This document shows positions 27,101 through 38,533 of a DNA stretch of 64,000 nucleotides, in pieces. The DNA comes from Monoplex corrugatus (Eukaryota > Mollusca > Gastropoda > Littorinimorpha > Ranellidae): contig JAPXFY010000026.1 in assembly GCA_030674185.1 (NCBI GenBank), positions 53,142,246 through 53,206,245 of the forward strand. Direction: 5' to 3'. How positions within the stretch are numbered: the first letter of the stretch is position 1; every line of letters starts with the position of its first letter. The position numbers were made by a program, and so were the translations under genes. The notes below the pieces were generated by a model, which was given only the letters and a program-made list of their open reading frames with translations, was not told the origin of the DNA and did not search any database.

Positions 27101-30100
27101 GTTCACCCCCCATCCACCCACCCCCAACCCTCATGGGGATGCTGTGGACTCTTTCAGTACAAATAGTATCCATACCTGGACATTCTGTGCTAGAAATTTC
27201 TCTTTTCTGTCACTTTCTTTGTTTCTGCCTTGTTTTATTTGCTTTCTGTCATTTGTTCCTATCACATTGTGCCTTGCTGGTTCATTCACCTGTATGTTTT
27301 CGATAAAGTCTTAATACGTTTTCTTAGGATTGATAATTAAGTGCATTTTTGGCCCTAGGGAAATGAGATATGCGGAAGCAATTTTAGATAACTTAGACCC
27401 GTTTAGATATATGCTTCCTTAGTTAAGTTTAAATTTGTACTTTGGTATGTTTTTAAATCCCCTGTGCGATAAATTGATCGAGTGGTCAGTCTCAGGGGCA
27501 TCTCTTTGGATTATGTGCCTGAATGCATTGATATGTGTACTTTTCCTTTTTTTGTCTTGCTGGAAGTATTGTGTATGTTTTGAAATGGTTATAGCCCTGA
27601 TATGGCTCTATGCAGTCGGCTGGGCTTTAAACAAAAATATCAATAACAATAACCTTTAGTTTTGTCACATTCACATCATTTGTGGCTTTATATCTGACCG
27701 ATGATGGAGCAAACAAGGGGTTAATTTGAAATAATGGCCAGTTTCAAAATAGTTTGACAATATGACTGGTTTCAGTTGTGTGTGTGTATATATATATATA
27801 TATGTTTGTGTTCTGTCGCCTCTTCCTTTCTGTTTGCTTTGCTGGTCCATTCATCTTTATGCTTTCCAATAAGTCCATAATGCTTTTTAACTGTTAGGAT
27901 CAGGACTACAATTAAAACTTATTCAAAGGGGATCCATAAGACACTCAGATTGGAGCGTTAAAGGGTCTTTTTACAAGTATAGAGCGTCCATTTTGCATTA
28001 ATGTTAGAGCTGCTCCTTGTTGTTGATACATAGCTTGAGAGTTTGTACCGCAACTGCTGTGGTGATGACCATTTCTTGTTTTTCCTTTTCAGCTGTTTGT
28101 TCTGTAAAGTGGTCGGGGTTTTTTTGTGCCTGAATAAAGCTGATTGCATGAAATTTGCAGCCCATGTAACGATGTAGTAGAGTTCTTGACTTTCAGCTGT
28201 ATCTAATTGAATACTTCGTGCATATTATGCACTTCCACATCACACCTTCCACTTTGCTGTATTGTCGCTACTTGAATTCCTTGTCCCTTGTATGCTTGTA
28301 GACTCAAGACCTCATCTCAGGCGGGTAGAAGTTTGTAAGGTCATACCATCAGCTTTTGAGGTTGAAGGTACAGATTACCTTGATTCTGGCATTGTAAATC
28401 TGTCCTTTCCATACCATGCAAGGAATGACTTTTTAAAAAAAAAACAAATTCATTGGATATGTATTTGTATAGCCACTAACTTCAGATTACAACCACCAGT
28501 TTGTGTCTGGTGTAGTTACCTGCTTCTCTGTCATGAAATTGGTGAGTTCTGTTATGTTTTATAGGTTGTTTTGTGTTGTTACCCTATGTTCAGCATTATT
28601 AACAATATTACAATTATGTATGTCACCAGAGGGGTTGTACACACGTATTTCAAATACACTAACTCATGCAGAGCATATATTTTACCTCAGATTTTAAAGT
28701 GGTTCTGACAAGTAGATTAAAAAAAAAAATTTCTTGTGTGGAAATAATGTGACTGCGGAACATCATGGAATTTTCATTCATATTCAGTGGCACTGATATG
28801 ACCACTAATAACCTCACAGCACCCATCAGTTGTTTTCATCTGGTGAACCTGAGTATGTGCCATCTGATTAATAAGTAGTATTGATGGGTGGTGTTGTACT
28901 TGTCTATCCCTTCCGCAACTAACGTAGGTTTGTTTTACAGATAAATCCTGGTGCGTCACTGTATGCATTGGAAAAAAAGCCACATATACACATACTAACA
29001 CCTGCAGATCAAAAAAACCTGTGTCCATAGATTTTTGGTGAAAATTTGAAGTGATTCTGATCAGTAGTTTTTTCCTACTTTTTTTTTTTTTTTAAAAGAG
29101 AGCAACTGTATTTGAGTAAAATTATCTCCCATGAAGTCTAGTTTTTAAAGGGATTAAGGGCAAAAATTAAGCCGTTAGACAAAAAGTTAAACACAAATAA
29201 TGACAACATTCACAGGAGGATATCATACTCCTCACTTAATGCTTGAGAAACCAATCAAGGTCTGAACCCTGTGAGCAAATGGCTAAATGAGGACTAAAGC
29301 CACTGAAGCCCTTAAATGTATCTTATGTTGGTGGTTTTTTTTTGTTTTTTTGTTTTGTTTTTTTATCAACGGAAAAACCAGCTAGAGAAGACAGGGTACC
29401 CACGGCTGTTTAAACCGGCCGCCGGGCGATCACTTAGTTTTCGGACACGGTGCCAGCGATTCGCACGCGAGAGGCGTGTTTTCCTGCTTACCCGCTGCGC
29501 TACACGGCCCGTCAGTGGTTTTGAGCTGTGAGTCATCGGTAGGCAAGCGGGACTGTGCGGCTGCCTTTGTGTGCCGTGATTACTACTGTTTCTACATTTC
29601 CCGCAATACTGCTTTGGTCATCTAGCCATATATGTAATTATTAATCTTACTGACAAGTAAGACTCTCTCCCCTACACATAGATATCAAACACGAACTGGT
29701 TTGTTGCCATAATGCATAACGGGATTACACAGAAAAGGAGGAGAACGATTCTGAAAATATCGCGCCTTCACTGTTTTATGAGAAAAATAAGCCAACTTCC
29801 AACAACGAAAACAAGAGTTCACCAGTTATTACAGCAGAAAGAAACACATACAGAGGAAGAGTAAAGTATGTTTTAACAGACTGACTTACCAGACGGATCT
29901 TTTTTGGCTTCTTGTGGAGGTAGCGGTGGGTAAATCGAGATCACTGATAACGGCATAGACTCCATTATCTTTCACACTAGCACCAACATTTCACTGATAG
30001 TCTTGTATACCGCAATCTCCTTACTGCCATAGTAGGAACGTATGCACACATGTCCGTGCAAGAGTCAAGATTGGGATCACGATACTGAGACGACCATTCA

Positions 30101-30282
30101 TTAAAAAAAATGGAAAGACACAGAGCGATAGAGAGAGAGGGGGGGGGGGGGGGAGAGGAAACTTATGAGAACTTTAGGTTCACTGGTATTAAAAAGAAAT
30201 AAAAACTCCTGAATATCATACCCACTTAACTACAGTAACACTGAAATCTTTCTGTCTGCCTGTCTGTCGCTCTCTCTCTCTC

Positions 30283-30313
<31 letters not shown>

Positions 30314-30514
30314 ACACACACAAGAATACTATGTATTTTGCTTAATGATAATAATACTCAAAAGTCTTTAATTACTTATTTCATTCATGAAATGCATACA
30401 CATAAACATCCAAGCAGACAGACAGACAGGCAGACAGACAGAGAGAGAGAGAGGAATACTTTGCACTTCGCTTAATGTCTTTGGGCCCTTACTCATTGTC
30501 TCACTCATGAAATG

Positions 30515-30583
<69 letters not shown>

Positions 30584-33500
30584 CACGCACGCACGCACGC
30601 ACGCACTGATATTTCAAACGAAAATGTCCAAGGCAACACTATACACAATTATCAAGCACAAAGGAATTCTGCCACAGTGTGTACATGGTAAGCGTTATCC
30701 AGAGGACTGAAAAGATAACCAACATTCACTGAAGACTCTAAAGATTAATGAGCTGCCAGAACCAGTAACCACCAACCGCCTCGCCGGCATCCCTGTTTAC
30801 CTTAGCTGTCACATGTGTTATTACGATACACTATATGTGGCCCCTAAGCCGCGAAACATGAAAAATGAAAAACAGCCGTCCTCTACAGACATTCTTCTAA
30901 TGTGTGCCTTTACTTTCATTTGAGAACTGGCATTTGGATTTTACTGGCGTTGGAACATAGATCATTTCACGGTCGAAGATTGAAAATCATGTCAACACCG
31001 TCTTTCATTCTCTTTCTTCTCTGTGCGTTTAGTTGGACACTTACATGCACGTAACGTGTTGAGTTACATATAATTTTATTGAGAAAAATCTCATCTTTTT
31101 AATGATGCACATTACAGACCAATACAAACAAAGCTCTTGAGAAAATTAGTGGAAAACTGAAGTTACTTGTTTGTAATAGTTACTACTGCGCTTATACGGC
31201 GTAGCGAGATTGCCGGTAACAAGGCGGAGCTAGAGCTCGAATTTCTAGGTCAGGGCAGCACTCAGTGGGCTTCGCGCTGCTACAGCTGCCGCCGCGGGAC
31301 GAAACTAAGTGATCACCCCTAAACAGCCGTGTACCACATGACCATTGAGAAGGCTGCACAGTATCCTGCTTTCACTTTTCTCTGGAGGGGTATTTGTACA
31401 GGGACAGGTCTAGCTGCTTGTTGCCAGTCAGCACTTGTGTCCAAGCATATTCTTAGGCATACTTTTTGTCTTGAGTTGATTTCCTGTGAGAGAAAATGGC
31501 AATGTGTGTTTTGTGTCACAGCCAACCCCCGCAGCAGTACGGAGCCCCCCAGGGATGGAATGCATACGGCAACCAGTACCAGCAGCAGCCAAGTGACCCT
31601 AGTAAGTATCCTCGTGGTGAATAAAAGTAGTAATGTTTTAAACCCTTTGACTTCTGCAGCCTATCTACCAACTGCAAGAACTTAAAACCCTATGACTCCC
31701 TTAACCTGTAGGATGGATAGGGTGATGGAGTCATAGTGTTAATAATTTGCTTTGCTTGCATGGTTGACAATGCAGGATACTGGTAGATAGGGTGTGGAGT
31801 CATAGGGTTAATAATTTGCTTTGCTTGCATGGTTGACAATGCAGGATACTGGTAGATAGGGTGTGGGAGTCAAAGGCTCTGATTTGTATCATAGCATTTG
31901 GAAAGTTTCGTTGTTTTAAATCATTCTTTTGCTCATCTGTTCTGTTTAAGACACTGATGGTTCACTTCATTGTTGCCCTGTTTTCTGGAAGGTTTCTGTA
32001 AGAAGTTCATTGTTGCTTTTTTTTTTCGAGGTTGCTGTAAGAAGTGTTTCCCATTAAGAATTGGAAGCCACTTCGTTAAGGTGCAGGGTTTAGACTTACA
32101 ATACAGATTATTTTTTGAATAGCTGTCACATAGAGTATGTAGAGTGATATTAACAGAATTGCCCACATACTACATGTATAACACATTGAACCTTCAGAAC
32201 AAATTATACACTTCTATGATGTAGATTTTGATCGTCGTGATTTACTGGTCTTCCAGACACTGCCGACAAGCAGGCACAAGACGCGAACGCAGCCGCATGG
32301 GCTGCCTACTACACACAGTACTATGCCAACTATGGGCAGTACGGGCAGTATCCCCAGCAACAGCAACAACAGCAGCAGCCCCAGCAGGCCCCCCAGCAAC
32401 AGCCTCAACAGGCTCCCCAACAACCTCAGCAACCTGCTGCTGCTGCTGGTCAGAGCTACGCGCAGCCCTGTAAGTAGTCATATCTCCTGTTCTTGTCATG
32501 TGTCTGGGCCTCTTGAAGTAGGTAGCGGCAGCCAAAATTTATTTCATGCAATGGGGCTTATTTTCTTTGTTACTTTTAAAGAACTTTTCATAACAAGCAA
32601 AATATAAAAAAAAAGTAAGTGGATACCATTATTAGTTTTTGAAATATGCCCATTTGAATACCGACGCCAACGCAACACTGGCAAAAACAGCATAATAAGC
32701 CATTTTCAAGAACCCCAAATCAGCACTTTTAACAAGCTGACAGCGTTCATCTCATTAAAATGCAAATACTAGAACACACAGAAGCTATGTATGAAATTAC
32801 AGAGTATATGTTTGTTATTTGTAGAAGTTATTACCTTGCAAAGATTGGGGGAAAAACGAATCGAAAGTATACAAAATTGAATGGAGTGGTAACTTTAGGC
32901 TGTCACAGTATGTACAATATATCAGACTGAAGCCTGGAACTTGGTAATTTCATTTGCTAGTACATGTAGACCATGCCCAATTTTTTCCAGCAGGTTTCAG
33001 TCAGATTTCAAGGAAATATCTGAGTTCAAAATTGTGAAAAACACCAATTTACAAAATGCGGCCCTTCTTAGCTCAAACATAAACAGAAATTACAATAATT
33101 TCTAAACGACTCATTGAATTCATTTGAAATCTGGATGCTTCGTAGACTACATGATAGACTATACTTCTGTCAAATACTAAATCAAAATTTTGAAAACTAT
33201 GTATATTTAGGATCTATGAAAGCATATAATACACAGTAACTGAGAAAATACGCTAGTCAGCAACAAAATTGAAACATAACATTTAAACTACTGAATGGAT
33301 TTAGTTGAAATTTGGGGAAATGAAATACTATGCACCCAGTAGCATTCTTATCAAGTACTATTCTCATAACTCTCAAAGACATTATAAACAAAGGCATCAG
33401 TTTCTTTGGGGGAAAAAGGTCAGCGCAAGTGCTCACCATGAAAGAAAAAGGCATGCATAAGACATTTCGTTAGAACTATTTAAGTTTATACCTTTCTTTC

Positions 33501-36500
33501 CACATTTAAGACATAAGTATGGGCAAGAACTTTAAAGACAACCCCCCAAAAACAGCAGCTGCCAACTGTTTTCCAGCTTCAGCCAGTTTCACACCCGGGT
33601 TGATGTCTGCTGTATCCACAACATTTAACTGCACTGTTGGATGGATATTATCGGAATCACATTTTGCAGTGCTACCAGTAGCAGTACCAGTATTAGTAGT
33701 AGTACTAGTACCGGCAGAGGTCCCTCTTTGAACTTCAAATGGTGATGATGCTAGAAACCCGATGTAGATCTCCCTCCCGTTTGCCTGATGTGCAGAAGGC
33801 TGTAGTTTTGAGTTCTTCTGAAGAAACTTGGCAGCTGCATTTGTCATCTGACTCTCAGTCACAAGATTTCCAGTCAGATGCTGCCACCACTGGCACAGAT
33901 GTTCAATTTTCATAGGTCTTCCCTTCCTTTTTTTTTTAAAGTTCAGCAGATCTTTCAGAAGTCCATAACTTGATGGTCGGTGAGATATCACATGCTCATC
34001 TGATGAAGATAATATATCCTGGTGGCGTAAACCTTTTAAAAACTCCCCCAATTCTTCTACATCCAGTGGTTGTGATAAAGTGCTTTTGTCACTTTCACTC
34101 TTGCTGCAAGGAAGGTCTGCAGATCTGGGAACTTCTTGGCTCTGTTTTGTTCTGGATGACATAGAAACCAGCTGATATCATAATTTTGAAAAGGCTATGT
34201 CGGGAAACAGTCTTTCCTGAAGAAAATGAGCTGTCTCATCAAATGTTTTGCCACCCACATCTCTCAGTTGAAGCATCTGCATCTGCAGCTTATGTGTTAA
34301 TTCAAATTCAGGGAGATTGGGACGTCGCCCTCTTCCATCGGCCAGGAATACAGCCTTGAGCTTCTGGTACTGTGCATCCTCCGTGTCTGTCACATAAAAT
34401 AAATGTTTATCATCTAATTCACCATTTACAATAAGTGTGTGTGGTGTGTGTTTTTCATTCTAAATTCTGTTTTGCTCTTAAGTGTTTTCTTCTTTTTATT
34501 TATTTTATACTTTTTTTTGAGGGGGGGGGGGGGGGGTTGATGGGTTGCTTTTTGGTTTGTTTTTTATGGCAAGAAGAAAAAAAATATATATTGTAAGCTT
34601 GCTTGGACATTTACCATCAATAAAGATCATTTTGACTTGACATGTGGTGTGACATGTATGTATGGTTTTCTTAAGAAACTTTAAAACAAAAGGAAGGAGG
34701 ATTTGAAGCATAAAATAAAATAGAATTAATAATAAAAATAAAATTCATTATCAATCATTAGAGGACAATACCACAATATGAGCAGATCACAAACAGTAAA
34801 ATTCCATATCAGGTTTGGTTTATTTTCTTTTTTCATCATTATTATTATTAGTGTTTTTTGTTACCACATAAAGAATGTGACAAATCTGGTGGTTTTTTTT
34901 TAAAGTACAATAATTTGAATAAGCCTCTAATTCGTCCTCCCTCCCAGTTGAGATCTTTTCCTCCACTTCTGAGTACTATTCTGTATACTTTTACAACAAT
35001 CTTTACGCTACGAACGATTAAATTCTTTAGTAAACTTGTTCCTCGACATTCACCTATTGCTTTGACTTTGAGCTTTAGTTTATAAATACTATCGCCATTG
35101 AGCTGGAAACTGCCCCGTGGCATTACCCACCTCGGGCAAAAACGATCTCAGTATGACAATTGTCCGACGTCCTTCAGCTTTGAAAAAAATGTCTTATATG
35201 CATAGAGTCTTAATGTTTACCTAACACGTGCATAAGTTACTGAAAACAATCCCGAAACTGAGAAAATTGCAATTAATAATGATCAACTGGAGCTTCGCTT
35301 CATCACTTCCGGTCACGCTTTCCTAGTGCTTGGTCGACAGTGTTATTCATTGAATTCTAATCTTGTTCATTCAGTCAAATAAAAGTATCAATTGTAAATC
35401 TTTCCTCAATCACTAATCTAAAGAATCTGTGAGTAAAAAAGCAACCAACTTACCGATTTTGCCGCCAATATCATGTGAAAGTGGTCGCCGTCTGAACTCG
35501 CGATCGTCGAAAGTGCTGGATCCCTGATGACGCATAGGTAAATTTTGAAAGTTTTCACCTGCTTGTTTTGATTGGCTTGCTTGTGAACGACAGAGCTTGA
35601 ATACATTAACCTACTTTTCCAATCGAAAGAGAATTGATTGTAGATCATTTTGATATGTGACAGATAGCCCTTCCCAGCGATGAATTTCGTTTTATTGACA
35701 AAAATTTGGCACTGAACACAAACTTTTGGATCCTGCATTTTCACATTAAGATTATAAATCTTCTGGTTCATATATTTGAAATCCTCGTGTTTTGCTGAAG
35801 AAGCTGATACTAAATATAGCTGTGTACGACCTCTGTACCCCACAAGCACGGCCGAGAAAGCCCGATGATTGAATTGGGAGATTCGACGTAATCTTGCCAA
35901 ATCCGGGAAAACGGTGAATGACGTTGTCATTCTTTTTAATTCGCTTATTAAGTACAGACACCGAACACATAAACAGATACACTCATTGAAAAGATGAAAG
36001 AATGAACTTTATTTCTGTGTGAACTTGACATCAGTCTGTGCTCTGATGCCTGAGTACGGAGCTGTGGAAAATGACGAAATTCACACTTTTTGGCAGTTGA
36101 TTGCAGGCTAGGCTGGGGGCTGCCGCTACCTACTTGAAGGGACAGGGTAGTCTGTTGTATGGTTTAGACCCAGGTTTGAGGAAAACGTGGTGCATACAGT
36201 GTTTAGGCCACCGAACTGTAAAGGTACGGCCCTGTTTAGGGTTGGGGAAGGCAAGCAACAAAGATAGGGGAGACAACTTTGGCCAACAGGCAGTCAGTTA
36301 TTATCCTCGATCTTTCATTTCTCCATCTTGCCCAGTTTGTGAATCTGCTCCTTTGAGCCTTGTGCTCCAGTGCATACCTCAGGCGTACTCTCGGCCTTCA
36401 AAGTTCTGGATTATAGCTTCCTGAACTTGGTCAAGAGACTCCAGACCCCATCCACAGACACTCACAGGCTAAAAATATACGACTGCTTTGCAGATGAACT

Positions 36501-38302
36501 GCACTCGACAAGTAATGGACATCAGCTGATACATTACCCCATACTCTAGAACTCCAAACTTGAGCTGTCTTGATACAGATGCTTGAACCCAGCCCAGATG
36601 CCACTTCCTACACACAGCCATGCCTCAGGCAAGTTCTTGGGGATTATCTCTGTTGCGTTTGACACACTTTTGCCTAGAGAACTGACAGCAGAGGATCACC
36701 TGTTGCTACCATATACAGAGCTCACAATTTTCTGGTTTTTCTTGGAAATCCAAGAGAATCCACAGGCAGCTTTGGAGAAAAGTGCTTTCAGAGAAAATTT
36801 TTAACCTTTTCACGACACTGCCTCACTGTAGCTACTATTCCCTGAGTACACTGTAGGCAGGAAGCAGATATGCCCTGGGGACACCCTATTTTGGTACATT
36901 TTTATTTTTCCTGAGTAGGCTGTAAAAGCTGGCTTATTGATGTTAGAACAACTTTTTAGATCACTCTTTCATTTCCCTAGTGCGGCGAGAATATATTCTG
37001 TAAAGATTCATTTAGTTAGTGTTTTGTTCTTTTGAAAATGTCAGCGTAAGCCACAAAGTCAAAAACCCCAGACAGCCACAGGAGATTCATAAAAAATTGT
37101 TATTTTCAGCATATGATGGCCAAAAATGCAGGAAAAAGGACATAAAAGACAATATTTCAACATTTTAGAACATAATGGTAACAAAGTGTAACGTAGCAGT
37201 TACATAATTAGCTATATCAAATGTACAAATAGTGTGGATGTACTATTTCAGTCATTTCACATAAGTACATAGCTTCTTCTAAAGCAATGGTTTGTTCATC
37301 CATATGATAACAGAATAGCAACTAAAAAAGTAAATGATAAAGTGCACATAATTAGGAATTTTAGAAAACCCAAAATGAAAAACAGACAAGTGAACACAAA
37401 ACAAACAAGTAAATTAATATGAACATGTAATAGCAATGCCGTGCGAACCGAAACGCGACATCAAATTTGTGGTACAAAAAACTGGGGCCGGCCGCAAATT
37501 GGGGGGGTCTTCGGTTCAATCAAGTATTACTGTCTCTTTAATCGGTGTTTCATTCTTATTTTTTGTCTTATGTGAATTAGAAATGAATAAAGATTTGAAT
37601 GATTGCCTTTTTATATACTTAGAGCGAAAATAGAATTAGTTATTTGATGAGAAAGTCGAAAATCCGCGTTTCGAGCGCACTCGCGGCGACGGTATGCGTT
37701 CAGAATCGAAGTTTGTTCGGGGTGCTTCACTATTTCGGTCGGTACGGCTATATTTGTGAACCAATCACATTTAATTTTGCAGCCAATGAGAATTAATGTA
37801 ACAGAATGATATATCCCGACGAGAGCTATGTGTGCTAGTTTCGAACCGAGATCGACGCTTCCAAAGTTTTGCTTTTTTTCATCGGAAAAGTTTGCAAGTA
37901 AGTCGCCATTTTTGGAACTTCTCGTCGGTGGGATTCGATTTTACATGCTTTTTTCTATATGCATGTGTAATATGAAATCAATTTGATGTAAAATACGGCC
38001 GTACGGCAACTTTTTATACAAGGATCTATACCAGATCAGTAGCAAAACAACGTTGCAATGTGCCGACGCCATAGGCCTACTGCGCGGAACAGAACAGTGT
38101 GCAAGTTTCAGCTCGGCAAGTTTCGCGTTGTCAGACAAAAGACTAGCAACCAACAGATCAAGTTCTGTTTTATCTGTAACATTGTATTTTTCAAGAAAAG
38201 GACAACTGCGTTTGAACTCGATTCGGAGTTGTCAGCCGAAGCTAGGTTCGCCGAGCCATTGAAAATGGGTTTGCCCAGAGGGGTGCGCATACCTACCTCC
38301 CC

Positions 38303-38383
<81 letters not shown>

Positions 38384-38474
38384 AAATGAATGAATGAATA
38401 AATAGGTCTCTAAATAATTTTTTTTTTTCAATCAACAAACAATTCTGTGCAAGTCATTGTACTTTCCTTGACAT

Positions 38475-38533
<59 letters not shown>

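Noticed and set aside
38053..38393. 111-codon ORF starting [11 protein letters not shown]
   Set aside because: It runs into the (CT)n array as Ser-Leu repeats and has no recognised domain. A promoter or first-exon role for the CpG-rich sequence is possible but unsupported.
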